A stretch of DNA of 64,000 nt from Bradyrhizobium diazoefficiens USDA 110 (GCF_000011365.1 NC_004463.1:8294001-8358000), one strand, 5' to 3'; counted from the first letter of the stretch, positions 35,701-43,488 are shown. Program-made: numbers and translations. The notes: generated by a model not told the origin, from the letters alone.

Positions 35701-36246
35701 AGCGAGGCGATGACCGAGGCCGTCGCACGCGTGCTGTTCAAGCTGATGGCCTACAAGGACGAGTACGAGGTGGCGCGCCTGCACATGCAGACCGGCTTCC
35801 TCGACGAACTGAAGCGCGAGTTCGAGGACGGTTTTAGCGTCCAGTATCACCTTGCGCCGCCGTTCCTGCCGTCCGAACGCGACGCCCGTGGCCGTCCGCG
35901 CAAGCGCGCCTTCGGCCAGTGGATCCAGACGCCGCTTGCCCTGCTCGCGCGGTTGAAGGGGTTGCGCGGGACGCCGCTCGATCCGTTCGGTTACACCGCC
36001 GAGCGGCGCACCGAGCGGGAGCTGATCTCCTGGTATGAGGGCGTGATCGAACGAATGCTCCACGAACTCGACGCGGCGCGCCTGCCCGATTTCATTGCGA
36101 TCGCCAAGGCTCCGATGGAGATCCGTGGCTACGGCCCAGTCAAGGACATCGCGGTCGCGAAGGTGAAGCCGGAGGTCGAACGGCGTCTCGCCGATGTGAT
36201 CACAGAGCTGGCCCCGGTTGTTTGGACAGCGCCCCGCTGGATTTAA
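32788..36246 (+). CDS. Indolepyruvate ferredoxin oxidoreductase family protein (fused subunits)
   Basis: A 1152-residue single polypeptide joining the IorA-like and IorB-like parts. It begins with a pyrimidine-binding region (TGTQAIVRIALDQAKRD, GYRGSPLGGID), has a ThDP-binding part around YFCSGCPHNTSTKVPEGS, then a cysteine-rich iron-sulfur region (LVCEGCGDCSVESNC, STCNKDFSCLNGFC at about 630-680) and the gamma domain (LLVTGVGGTGVITVGALIGMA). The enzyme oxidatively decarboxylates arylpyruvates, or related 2-keto acids, to acyl-CoA with ferredoxin as acceptor. The start at ATG 32788 lies 154 bp from the divergent AsnC-type gene, its likely regulator. Its stop TAA (36244-36246) directly touches the left end of the IS3-family element, so the last residues could be set by the insertion. 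Confidence 0.93.
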   Translation: MDAIPSLDAYELSDRYDREDGRVFLTGTQAIVRIALDQAKRDRMRGLNTAGFISGYRGSPLGGIDLELWRIQERLKRDRIEFLPAVNEDLAATAVLGSQQVETQAEREVDGVFGLWYGKGPGVDRSGDALKHGNAYGSSPHGGVLVVAGDDHGCVSSSMPHQSDVAFMSWFMPTLHPADVGEYLAFGEYGYALSRFSGMWVGFKAISEIVESGASVALRPPRAFRTPDFTPPPGGLHYRWPDLPGPQIEERLEAKKHAVYAFAKANPIDRHIYDIPNATYGIVTTGKAHLDLMEALRLMGLDEAACRSIGIDVYKVGMVWPLALHDAMDFVKGKREILVVEEKRGIIESQFKEYFYDYPGTKPERMVGKHDERGARLISWIGELSPRALAGVLARRLDPMFPGLNLAARAAALMPEAARTINVSGATRTPYFCSGCPHNTSTKVPEGSKALAGIGCHFMASWMDRETSSLIQMGGEGVNWAASSRFTGNRHIFQNLGEGTYYHSGSMAIRQAIAAKANITYKILFNDAVAMTGGQPVDGPISVHAIAHSVRAEGVARIALVSDDPAQFSPADLPIGVTIHPREEMDPVQRELREVSGVSVLIYQQTCATEKRRRRKRGQMADPKRFAYINDLVCEGCGDCSVESNCLSVEPKETPFGRKRQINLSTCNKDFSCLNGFCPSFVTVEGATRRKKSASQIDAVGRAATLPLPAPVALDRPYDLLVTGVGGTGVITVGALIGMAAHLERSGVSVLDFTGFAQKFGPVLSYIRLAASPEALHQVRIDQGAADALIGCDLVVSSAPKASGTYRRGTRAAVNTAEMPTGDVVRFRDADLASPARLRAIRQVVGNDNLDTINANALAERLLGDAVYANIIMLGFAWQRGLIPVSLQALLRAIELNGIAVERNKQAFAWGRIAAADPDSLPRADDTPKTETLDQLIARRADFLTAYQNAAYAARYRTIVNKVRNAEAALSSEAMTEAVARVLFKLMAYKDEYEVARLHMQTGFLDELKREFEDGFSVQYHLAPPFLPSERDARGRPRKRAFGQWIQTPLALLARLKGLRGTPLDPFGYTAERRTERELISWYEGVIERMLHELDAARLPDFIAIAKAPMEIRGYGPVKDIAVAKVKPEVERRLADVITELAPVVWTAPRWI

Positions 36247-36284
36247 GTGGATTCCTGCCGGGTTATGCTGAACGCGGGGCTTTA

Positions 36285-36339
36285 CGATTTTGTCGTTGCG
36301 TCGGGAGGGCGTAGCCCGACCAGAGCGACGACAAAATCG
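36285..36339. terminator. Nested stem-loop inside the IS element
   Basis: A perfect 12-bp stem CGATTTTGTCGT (36285-36296) with ACGACAAAATCG (36328-36339), enclosing a second stem TCGGG/CCCGA (36301-36305 and 36315-36319). It lies just past the orfB stop and could end transcription from the element or block read-through from the upstream gene. Confidence 0.5.
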
Positions 36340-36349
36340 TCGGCGACGG

Positions 36350-37177
36350 TCATGCGGCCATCACCATAGCTTGCGTGCCGAAGTAAGCCTCGTCGGGCGT
36401 GCGCCCGTCAAGGCTCGAGTGAGGGCGTCCCTGATTGTAGAAGGCCAGATACTTGGCAATTGACGCTCGCGCCTCGGACACGCTGTCGTAGGCGCGGAGA
36501 TAAACTTCTTCGTATTTGACCGTGCGCCAGAGCCGCTCGACAAACACGTTGTCGCGCCAGGCGCCCTTGCCATCCATGCTGATGGCGATCTTCGCGTCCA
36601 GCAGCACATCGGTGAACTCGAGGCTGGTGAACTGGCTGCCCTGGTCCGTGTTGAAAATCGCGGGCCTGCCGTGCTTCGCCAACGCCTCCTGGACCGCTTC
36701 GACGCAGAAGGCCGCCTCCATTGTGATCGAGACGCGATGGGCCAGGACCCGTCGGCTGAACACATCGACGACCGCCGCGAGATAGACGAAGCCACGCCGC
36801 ATCGGAATGTAGGTGATGTCCATTGCCCACGCATGGTCGGGCCGCTCGATCTTCAATCCGCGCAACAGGTACGGGTAGATCTTGTGACCCGGAGCCGGCT
36901 TGCTCGTGTTCGGGCGACGATAGACCGCCTCGATCCCCATGCGCTTCATCAGCGTCGCGATGTGGCGGCGACCGGCGTATACCCCCTCCCGCCGCAGCAA
37001 CGATCGCAGCATACGCGCTCCCGCGAAGGGATAATCGAGATGCAGCTCATCGAGCCGACGCATCAAGGCAAGGTCCTCGGCCGAAACTGGCCGAGGTTCA
37101 TAGTAGACCGTGCTGCGAGCCAGCTTCAGGACCTTCGCCTGGCGCACGATAGAAAGATCATGACCGCGGTCGATCAT
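36350..37177 (-). CDS. IS3-family transposase OrfB (DDE catalytic part)
   Basis: A 275-residue rve-type integrase domain. The catalytic triad is visible: D120 in HAWAMDITYIP, D178 in IFNTDQGSQFTS and E214 in DNVFVERLWRTVKYEEVYL, giving the D-D-35-E spacing. The N-terminal HTH_21-like region (LDYPFAGARMLRSLLRREGV, RHIATLMKRMGI) and the C-terminal YNQGRPHSSLDGRTPDEAYF are also present. It starts with an ATG that overlaps the orfA stop by four bases (ATGA), so it may be made by coupling as well as by a programmed frameshift fusion. The enzyme excises and circularises the element. It looks intact and potentially active. Confidence 0.95.
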   Translation of the reverse strand: MIDRGHDLSIVRQAKVLKLARSTVYYEPRPVSAEDLALMRRLDELHLDYPFAGARMLRSLLRREGVYAGRRHIATLMKRMGIEAVYRRPNTSKPAPGHKIYPYLLRGLKIERPDHAWAMDITYIPMRRGFVYLAAVVDVFSRRVLAHRVSITMEAAFCVEAVQEALAKHGRPAIFNTDQGSQFTSLEFTDVLLDAKIAISMDGKGAWRDNVFVERLWRTVKYEEVYLRAYDSVSEARASIAKYLAFYNQGRPHSSLDGRTPDEAYFGTQAMVMAA

Positions 37178-37479
37178 CGCTTTGCGCTCAGCAGGCCCGC
37201 CTTGGTGAGCGCGCCGGACAAAAAATCGTTTTCCAACGCCAGCTCGCCGATCTTGGCATGCAACGCCTTCAAATCGACCGGCGTCTCGGCCGATGTCTTG
37301 TCATGCCCAAACACGCCGGCGGCGCCTTCCAGGAGCTGGTTTTTCCAGATCGTGATCTGGTTCGGATGAACATCAAACAGTTGCGCCAGCTCCGCCAGTG
37401 TCTTGTCTCCTTTGACCGCAGCCAAAGCAACCTTCGCCTTGAATGCCGGAGAATGCGTCCGGCGGCTCTTCTTCGTCAT
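37174..37479 (-). CDS. IS3-family transposase OrfA (helix-turn-helix)
   Basis: A 101-residue DNA-binding protein beginning MTKKSRRTHSPAFKAKVALAA, with an HTH_Tnp_1 domain (LAELAQLFDVHPNQITIWKN) and a C-terminal leucine-rich helix (LKALHAKIGELALENDFLS) for oligomerisation. The ATG at 37479 follows CAGGAGCGAAG. A longer in-frame start at 37533 lies across the element's right end and is not favoured. It recognises the terminal inverted repeats and overlaps orfB. Confidence 0.93.
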   Translation of the reverse strand: MTKKSRRTHSPAFKAKVALAAVKGDKTLAELAQLFDVHPNQITIWKNQLLEGAAGVFGHDKTSAETPVDLKALHAKIGELALENDFLSGALTKAGLLSAKR

Positions 37480-37788
37480 CTTCGCTCCTGATTCGCAGCA
37501 AGAATCCTCGCCGCTGTCAGGCAGAAAATCCACTCAAGCTACTGTCCGAATTTGCGGGGCCAGCTCTCACGGCATCGCCGGCAGAAATGCGCGCCCACGG
37601 TTGACGTGAAACACCGATCCCGGCAGCAATGCCGGCATTCCCGTGTCCAGATTCCGATCGCGCTCGGCGCGACGAGCAAATTGCCGATTGGCCTTGAGCT
37701 CGACGGCCCGGCAGGCAGCGATCGTCGCTTGCTCGCGATCGGCATCGCGCTTGACGGCGTGTTCGGGCGGCTGCCGCCGCCGCACCGG

Positions 37789-38700
37789 TCATGAATAAGG
37801 ATTGATCAGCTTCTGCTGCTCGGCGCTGTGCGCCACCAGCATGTCGATGAAGGTTCTCACCTTCGCCGACAGATGATGTTTGTGCGGATAGACAGCGTTC
37901 ATGGACAGCTCGACCGTCCGATATTCCGGCAACAGGCGCACGAGGCGGCCGGCCTCGAGGTCGTCCTGAATGAGAAACCCCGCCATCAGGCAGACGGCAG
38001 CGCCCCCCAGCGCGACCTTCCGCAGCGCTTCTCCGCTGTTGGTGACGAAGCTGCCGGATATCCGTACCGATGCCGGCGTGCCCTTGCGATCGAGGAAGCG
38101 CCATTCATCGCCAAACGGATAGTTCAGGTGACGGCCGCAATTATGCGCAGCGAGCTCGTCGAGCTTCTGCACCCGGCCGTGCTTCTCGATATATTCGTGG
38201 GAACAGCACAGCACGTGACGCCAGGTGGCGAGGCTCCGCACGATCAGGCTCGAATCCGGCGGCGGCGTCATGCGCAGGGCAACGTCGTAGCCTTCCTCGA
38301 TGAGATCGACATCGGCCTCGCCCATGCGCAAATCGATCTTGAGCTCCGGATAGGCCGACAGGAGTTTCGCCACAACCGGCGCGACGAACGGGACCATGTG
38401 CGTGGCGACGTGGACGCGCAACGTGCCGCGGGGCACCGACTGCAATTCGCTCGCGATATCGTCGGCCTGTTCGATATCGGCGAGGATCTGGACGCAGCGG
38501 TCGTAATAGGCCTTGCCGATCTCGGTGAGGTTGACCCTGCGCGTGGTGCGCTGAAGCAGCCTCACGCCGAGCCGGTCTTCCAGCGCCTGGACGTGATTGC
38601 TCACCATGGTGGTCGACATGTTGAGCTTGCGGGCTGCTGCGGAGAAGCCGCCGGTCTCGACCACCCGGCTGAAGACTTCGAGGCTGGTCAATCGGTCCAT
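37789..38700 (-). CDS. LysR-family transcriptional regulator
   Basis: A 303-residue regulator with an N-terminal winged helix (SLEVFSRVVETGGFSAAARK, NMSTTMVSNHVQALEDRLG) and a LysR substrate domain (about 92-295), of the CrgA-like group (LLQRTTRRVNLTEIG). It is divergent from the EmrA/EmrB-type efflux genes, and the gap contains several GATTATC/GATAATC motifs, so it is their likely regulator, perhaps responding to an exported aromatic or antibiotic compound. The stretch between the IS3 element and this gene (37535-37788) shows no convincing gene. Confidence 0.92.
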   Translation of the reverse strand: MDRLTSLEVFSRVVETGGFSAAARKLNMSTTMVSNHVQALEDRLGVRLLQRTTRRVNLTEIGKAYYDRCVQILADIEQADDIASELQSVPRGTLRVHVATHMVPFVAPVVAKLLSAYPELKIDLRMGEADVDLIEEGYDVALRMTPPPDSSLIVRSLATWRHVLCCSHEYIEKHGRVQKLDELAAHNCGRHLNYPFGDEWRFLDRKGTPASVRISGSFVTNSGEALRKVALGGAAVCLMAGFLIQDDLEAGRLVRLLPEYRTVELSMNAVYPHKHHLSAKVRTFIDMLVAHSAEQQKLINPYS

Positions 38701-38707
38701 GCCGCCT

Positions 38708-38926
38708 GATTATCCGCTCTTGATCGATAATCTCAAGGTTTTCGCCCCGATTATCTACCAGATCATCCCGCGTGTGACATGGCGCATGGGTTAGCAGCAA
38801 TCGCTCGACAGGTGCGGCAATCGCTCTGGGGCAGTCGCACGTCTGGTCCGGTAGACCACACAGTAGGGCGAGCCCCCGGACTATCCACCCCTAATGGATA
38901 ATCCTTCCGGCATTTCGCCGATTATC
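38708..38926. promoter_or_regulatory. GATTATC operator cluster between LysR and emrA-like gene
   Basis: Five copies of GATTATC or its complement GATAATC lie in this divergent gap: 38708-38714 and 38726-38732 (inverted, 11-base spacer, a form usual for LysR sites), 38749-38755, then 38897-38903 and 38920-38926 (inverted, 16-base spacer) close to the emrA-like start. The second pair forms a 30-bp block that recurs before the emrB-like gene at 40197-40226. Confidence 0.65.
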
Positions 38927-38975
38927 GCTCGAACTGGAAAGACCGATAGTCCCTGCCAGCCGATAGGAGACCGTC

Positions 38976-40157
38976 ATGTCCGAGATGCCCCGCACCGAGA
39001 ACTTTCAGCAAGCAACTGAAATCACTCAAGATTATTCCAAGTCGCCGCAGCTTGTGCCGATCCGTAACAAGCTCCGGCGCGCGACCCTGATACTCGCACT
39101 CCTCGCGGGCACGACAGCGGTTGTCTATTACGGACACGACTACTGGATCAACGGCCGCTATCTCGAGACGACCGACGACGCCTATGTCAAGGCGGACTCC
39201 ACGATCGTCGCGCCGAAGGTTTCCGGCTACATCGCGAAGGTCCTGGTCGGCGACAACGAAAAGGTCAAGGCCGGCCAGGTGCTGGCCAGGATCGACGATC
39301 GCGACTTCAAGGCGGCGCTCGATCAGGCCCGCGCCGATGTCGCCGCCGCGGAGGCTTCCGTGCGCAACCTCGATGCCCAGCTCGAACTGCAACAGCCGAT
39401 CATCGAGCAGAGCACGGCCGATGTCACGGCTGCGGACGCCAATCTGAAATTCGCCCAGGAGGAACGCGCCCGCTACGACGACCTGATGAAGTCGGGCTCC
39501 GGCACGATCCAGCGCGCGCAGCAGACCGATGCGGCGCTGCGCGCCAGCAACGCGCAATTGCAGCACGCCAAATCGGGCCTTCTGGCCGCACAGCGCAAGG
39601 TCGACGTGCTCACCACCCAGCGCGCCCAGGCCACGGCCCAGCTCGAACGCGCCCGCGCGGTCGCGCAGCAGGCGGCGTTGAACCTGTCCTATACCGAGAT
39701 CACCGCACCGGTAGACGGCACGGTCGGCGCCCGTAGCTTGCGCGTCGGCCAGTACGTGCAGTCCGGCACGCAGTTGATGGCGGTGGTGCCGCTCGATGCG
39801 GTCTATGTGGTCGCGAACTTCAAGGAGACGCAACTCACCCATGTCCGCGCCGGCCAGCCGGTCGAGCTGCGCGTCGACAGCTTCCGCAGCCAGACCCTGC
39901 GCGGTCATGTCGACAGCCTGTCGCCGGCCAGCGGGCTCGAATTCGCGCTGCTGCCGCCCGATAACGCCACCGGCAATTTCACCAAGATCGTGCAGCGCGT
40001 CCCGGTGAAGATCGTGCTCGACGATCACAGCCTCACCGGCCTGCTGCGGCCCGGCATGTCGGCGGTGCCGACCGTCGACACCAAGGCCGCTGTGCTGGCT
40101 GAGCGCGAGACGGCAAAGCGCCTCGCTGACAACACCTCGCGCCCGAACGGCGGCTGA
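38976..40157 (+). CDS. EmrA/HlyD-type membrane fusion protein
   Basis: A 393-residue periplasmic adaptor anchored by one helix (about residues 32-50, TLILALLAGTTAVVYYGHDY). It has the barrel-sandwich/lipoyl half-motifs (VAPKVSGYIAKVLVGDNEKV and ITAPVDGTVGARSLRVGQYV), a long coiled-coil hairpin (about 110-235) and a beta-barrel segment (VVPLDAVYVVANFKETQL). It links an MFS pump in the inner membrane to an outer membrane channel to expel drugs or toxic metabolites. It is first in an operon with the DHA2 pump. ATG 38976 follows AGGAGACCGTC. No outer membrane channel gene is present here. Confidence 0.92.
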   Translation: MSEMPRTENFQQATEITQDYSKSPQLVPIRNKLRRATLILALLAGTTAVVYYGHDYWINGRYLETTDDAYVKADSTIVAPKVSGYIAKVLVGDNEKVKAGQVLARIDDRDFKAALDQARADVAAAEASVRNLDAQLELQQPIIEQSTADVTAADANLKFAQEERARYDDLMKSGSGTIQRAQQTDAALRASNAQLQHAKSGLLAAQRKVDVLTTQRAQATAQLERARAVAQQAALNLSYTEITAPVDGTVGARSLRVGQYVQSGTQLMAVVPLDAVYVVANFKETQLTHVRAGQPVELRVDSFRSQTLRGHVDSLSPASGLEFALLPPDNATGNFTKIVQRVPVKIVLDDHSLTGLLRPGMSAVPTVDTKAAVLAERETAKRLADNTSRPNGG

Positions 40158-40177
40158 CGTCGAGGGGCATGCGGCAG

Positions 40178-40226
40178 GATTATCAAGCCCTGCCGCATGA
40201 TCCTTCCAGGACTTCCTCGATTATCG
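40178..40226. promoter_or_regulatory. Second GATTATC operator block between emrA- and emrB-like genes
   Basis: Two GATTATC copies (40178-40184 and 40219-40225). The 30 bases at 40197-40226 match those at 38898-38927 at 24 of 30 positions without gaps, including ATCCTTCC and CGATTATCG. Such similarity in a 118-bp intercistronic gap suggests a second regulator site or an internal promoter for the pump gene. Confidence 0.6.
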
Positions 40227-40275
40227 AAACCATCCACCCAGCGCATCCTGTCTCCGTAACCGAGACGAGGCTTCC

Positions 40276-41895
40276 ATGAGCACGCTCCAACCGACCGTCA
40301 ACGCCGCCTCCGCCGCCAACTTCCCCGCGCCGGCCGCGGCTCCCACGATTCCGGCCGTGTCGGCCAAGACCTGGATCGCGGTGATCGGCGCGACGCTCGG
40401 CGCCTTCATGGCGGTGCTGAACATCCAGATCGTCAACGCCTCGCTCGCCGACATCCAGGGCGCGATCGGCGCCGGCATCGACGACGGCGGCTGGATCTCG
40501 ACCTCCTATCTGATCGCGGAGATCGTGGTGATCCCGCTGTCGGGCTGGCTCGCCCAGGTGTTCTCGATCCGCATCTACCTCCTCACCAACGCGATCTTAT
40601 TTCTGGTGTTCTCGGCGGCCTGCGCGCTGGCGCAGGACCTGCCGCAAATGATCGTCCTTCGCGCCGTGCAGGGCTTTAGCGGCGGCGTGCTGATCCCGAT
40701 GGCGTTCACACTGATCATCACGCTCTTGCCGAAGGCGAAACAGCCGATCGGACTTGCGCTGTTTGCGATCTCTGCGACATTCGCACCCGCCATCGGCCCG
40801 ACCATCGGCGGCTATCTCACCGAGAATTGGGGCTGGGAGTACATCTTCTACGTCAACCTGGTTCCCGGCACGCTGATGATCGCGATGCTGTGGTTCTCGC
40901 TGGAAGCGAAGCCGATGAAGCTGTCGCTGCTGCGCGAGGGCGACTGGCCGGGTATCGTCACCATGGCGATCGGCCTCTCCGCGCTGCAGACCGTGCTGGA
41001 AGAAGGCAACAAGGACGACTGGTTCGGCTCGCCCTTCATCGTCAAACTGTCCATTATCGCCGTCATTGCGTTGACCGCTTTCCTCGTGATCGAGCTGACT
41101 GCGAAGAAGCCGCTGTTGAACCTGCGTCTGCTGGTTCGCCGCAATTTCGGCTTCGGCATCCTCGCCAACTTCCTGCTCGGTATCGCGCTGTACGGTTCGG
41201 TGTTCATCATGCCGGTCTATCTGTCGCGCATCCAGGGCTACAATGCCGAACAGATCGGCATGGTTCTGGCTTGGACCGGCTTGCCGCAGCTGTTGCTGAT
41301 CCCTCTGGTGCCGCGGCTGATGCAACGCTTCGACGCCCGGATCATCATCGGCGTCGGCTTTGCGCTGTTCGCGGCTTCCAATTTCATGAACATCTATATG
41401 ACGAATGACTACGCCACCGATCAGCTGTTCTGGCCCAACGTCGTTCGTGCTGTCGGACAGGCGTTTGTATTCGCGCCGCTCTCGGCCGTCGCCACGGCCG
41501 GAATCGAGCCGGAGAATGCCGGCTCCGCATCGGGCCTATTCAACATGATGCGCAACCTCGGCGGCGCCATCGGCATTGCGCTGCTCCAGACCGTGCTGAC
41601 CAAGCGCGAGCAGTATCACTCCAACGTTCTGATGCAGTCGGTCTCGATGTTCGAGCAGGCCACCCGCACGCGGCTGGAACAGCTCACTCAATATTTCGTC
41701 AATCACGGCATCCTCGATCGTGCGGATGCGTCGCATCGTGCCTATGTCGCAATCGGCCATATCGTGCAGAAGCAGGCCTATATCCTGGCCTTCAGCGACA
41801 CCTTCTACCTGCTCGGCATGGCGCTGATCGTGGCCCTGATCGCCGTCCTCTTCCTGAAGAAGCCCGGCCAGACCTCGGCCGGTGGAGCCCACTGA
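40276..41895 (+). CDS. DHA2-family MFS efflux transporter (EmrB-like)
   Basis: A 539-residue inner membrane proton antiporter with about fourteen hydrophobic segments. Family marks are MAVLNIQIVNASLADIQGAI (helix 1 with the DHA2 antiporter pattern), DDGGWISTSYLIAEIVVIPL, LRAVQGFSGGVLIPMAFTL and NWGWEYIFYVNLVPG. It should expel hydrophobic toxic compounds through the EmrA-like adaptor encoded 118 bp upstream. Start at ATG 40276 with GAGACGAGG nearby. It is followed 27 bp later by an AhpD-like gene that is probably part of the same transcript. Confidence 0.94.
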   Translation: MSTLQPTVNAASAANFPAPAAAPTIPAVSAKTWIAVIGATLGAFMAVLNIQIVNASLADIQGAIGAGIDDGGWISTSYLIAEIVVIPLSGWLAQVFSIRIYLLTNAILFLVFSAACALAQDLPQMIVLRAVQGFSGGVLIPMAFTLIITLLPKAKQPIGLALFAISATFAPAIGPTIGGYLTENWGWEYIFYVNLVPGTLMIAMLWFSLEAKPMKLSLLREGDWPGIVTMAIGLSALQTVLEEGNKDDWFGSPFIVKLSIIAVIALTAFLVIELTAKKPLLNLRLLVRRNFGFGILANFLLGIALYGSVFIMPVYLSRIQGYNAEQIGMVLAWTGLPQLLLIPLVPRLMQRFDARIIIGVGFALFAASNFMNIYMTNDYATDQLFWPNVVRAVGQAFVFAPLSAVATAGIEPENAGSASGLFNMMRNLGGAIGIALLQTVLTKREQYHSNVLMQSVSMFEQATRTRLEQLTQYFVNHGILDRADASHRAYVAIGHIVQKQAYILAFSDTFYLLGMALIVALIAVLFLKKPGQTSAGGAH

Positions 41896-41922
41896 CGTCA
41901 CCCCAGCAAAAGGAGAACGACC

Positions 41923-42384
41923 ATGAAGCCCCGCATGAACTACTATCAGGCCGCGCCCGACACGCTCAAAGCCCTGATCGCGGTGGACGATCAGATCAAG
42001 GCCAGCGGCCTGGAGCAATCCCTGATCGAACTGGTCAAGACACGGGCGTCGCAGATCAACGGTTGCGCCTTCTGCATCAACATGCACACCGAGGACGCCC
42101 GCAAGCGCGGCGAGACCGAACAGCGGCTCTATCTTCTCAATGCCTGGCGCGAATCTCCGCTCTACACCGATCGCGAGCGCGCCGCCTTGGCCTGGACCGA
42201 AGCGGTGACGCTGATCTCCGAGACGCACGCCCCCGACGACATCTACGAGCAGGTCCGCGCGCAGTTCTCGGAGCAGGAGACGGTCAACCTCACCACGCTG
42301 ATCGGCACCATCAACGCGTGGAACAGGATCGCGATCTCGTTCCGCGCGGTCCATCCGGTGAAGGTGAAGGCGTCGGTGGCGTGA
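41923..42384 (+). CDS. AhpD-like carboxymuconolactone decarboxylase family protein
   Basis: A 153-residue cytosolic CMD-family protein with the redox pair C48-x2-C51 in INGCAFCINMHTEDA and the conserved H55, plus RERAALAWTEAVTLI and LIGTINAWNRIAIS. It is likely a small alkylhydroperoxidase or disulfide reductase. Its place directly after the efflux genes (27 bp) suggests defence against an oxidising or thiol-reactive compound. AAAGGAGAACGACC precedes the ATG at 41923. Confidence 0.9.
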   Translation: MKPRMNYYQAAPDTLKALIAVDDQIKASGLEQSLIELVKTRASQINGCAFCINMHTEDARKRGETEQRLYLLNAWRESPLYTDRERAALAWTEAVTLISETHAPDDIYEQVRAQFSEQETVNLTTLIGTINAWNRIAISFRAVHPVKVKASVA

Positions 42385-42438
42385 GGGGTGGTGTCAGTGG
42401 CGGCGTGCTGGACGCAACGCCGCTACCACACGCTCAAC

Positions 42439-42540
42439 TGTCATGCCCCGCGAAGGCGGGGCATCCAGTACGCCGCAGCCTCTCGATTCATTCACGGGCG
42501 TCACGGAGTACTGGATCGCCCGCCTTCGCGGGCGATGACA
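42439..42540. repeat. Palindromic element, CGAAGGCGGG type
   Basis: A 102-bp intergenic element between converging genes. Its left arm, TGTCATGCCCCGCGAAGGCG and the following GGGCATCCAGTAC, pairs imperfectly with the right arm GTACTGGATCGCCCGCC...GATGACA. Each arm also folds alone around CGAAGG or TTCGCG. It resembles, but is not the same as, the CATTCCGGGG elements elsewhere in the window. Confidence 0.75.
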
Positions 42541-42553
42541 CCTGAGGTGCGTC

Positions 42554-43414
42554 CTAAACCGCCGTCGCCTTGGCGAATTCCACGTAGATCTCGCGCAGAC
42601 GCGTCGCCATCGGGCCGGGCTTGCCGTCGCCGATTGTCTTGCCATCAATCGCGACCACCGGCTGCACGAACGACGAGGCCGAGGTGATGAAGGCTTCCTT
42701 GGCGGCCAGCGCCTCGGCGACCGTGAAGGACCGCTCCTCGACGCGGAGCTGACGTTCTTCCGCGAGCGCGATCACGGCCTTGCGCGTACAGCCCGGCAGA
42801 ATCGCGTTGGAGTTCTTGCGCGTGACGATGACATCGTCCTTCGTCAGGATGAACGCCGACGATGAACCGCCCTCGGTGACGTATCCATCCTGCAGCATCC
42901 AGGCTTCGCCTGCACCGGCCTCCGCCGCGGCCTGCTTCGCCAGCACCTGCGCCAGCAGCGCCACGCTCTTGATGTCACGCCGCTCCCAGCGGATGTCGGG
43001 CACGGTGATCACGTTGATGCCGGTCTTGGCCGAGGCGGCATTGATGATGTCCTTTTCCGAGGTGAACATCACCAGGCTCGACCTGACATCAGCCTTGGGG
43101 AACGGGAAGTCGCGGCCCTTGTCGGCGCCGCGCGTAACCTGGAGATAGACGAGGCCGCTCCCGAGCTTGTTGCGCGCGATCAGTTCCTTCTGCAGCTCGG
43201 TGATGCGGTCGACCGTCTCCGGCAGCCTCAAGCTGATCTCGCCGACGGAACGCTCCAGCCGCGCCAGATGCGAGGCGTTGTCGACCAGCTTGCCGTCCAG
43301 CACGGCCGAGACCTCGTAGATGCCGTCGGCGAACAGGAAGCCGCGGTCGAGAACCGAGATTTTGGCGTCCGAGAGCGGGACGAATGAGCCGTTGACGTAG
43401 GCGATCGAGTCCAA
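42554..43414 (-). CDS. dat: D-amino acid aminotransferase
   Basis: A 286-residue class IV PLP enzyme interconverting D-amino acids and 2-keto acids (EC 2.6.1.21). The order fits: YVNGSFVPLSDAKISVLDRG at the N-terminus, VYLQVTRGADKGRDFPFP, the PLP lysine K149 in RRDIKSVALLAQVLAKQ, EGGSSAFILTKD and NAILPGCTRKAVIALAEE. The start is a TTG at 43414 with CCAGGAGACC just upstream, giving the family's usual 286 residues; the frame stays open beyond but no conserved sequence is added. It may supply D-amino acids for peptidoglycan or use them as nutrients. It shares the strand with the downstream transporter genes but is separated by a repeat. Confidence 0.9.
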   Translation of the reverse strand: MDSIAYVNGSFVPLSDAKISVLDRGFLFADGIYEVSAVLDGKLVDNASHLARLERSVGEISLRLPETVDRITELQKELIARNKLGSGLVYLQVTRGADKGRDFPFPKADVRSSLVMFTSEKDIINAASAKTGINVITVPDIRWERRDIKSVALLAQVLAKQAAAEAGAGEAWMLQDGYVTEGGSSSAFILTKDDVIVTRKNSNAILPGCTRKAVIALAEERQLRVEERSFTVAEALAAKEAFITSASSFVQPVVAIDGKTIGDGKPGPMATRLREIYVEFAKATAV

Positions 43415-43488
43415 GGCAGGTCTCCTGGCGGGAAAAGGGGATTTGGCCACGGGTATAGGAGATTTAGCGAGCCCGATAAACCCTCGAT

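Larger units (their letters stand above)
36248..37532. mobile_element. IS3-family insertion sequence, apparently complete
   Basis: An element of about 1285 bp with imperfect terminal inverted repeats: TGGATTCCTGCC at the left (36248-36259) and the complement of TGGATTTTCTGCC at the right (to 37532). It holds overlapping orfA and orfB on the minus strand and a stem-loop near its left end. The exact ends are uncertain by two or three bases since AG/CT matches continue outward, and I see no clear 3-bp target duplication. It sits immediately after the stop codon of the indolepyruvate oxidoreductase gene. Confidence 0.85.

Noticed and set aside
34234..36063. A 609-codon minus-strand frame inside the indolepyruvate oxidoreductase gene
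   Set aside because: Antisense shadow; no recognisable domain, and the plus-strand gene has full motif content.
37535..37788. Short cysteine-containing minus-strand frames beside the IS3 element
   Set aside because: No ribosome site or family resemblance; several overlapping frames are equally open, so a gene remnant cannot be told from chance.
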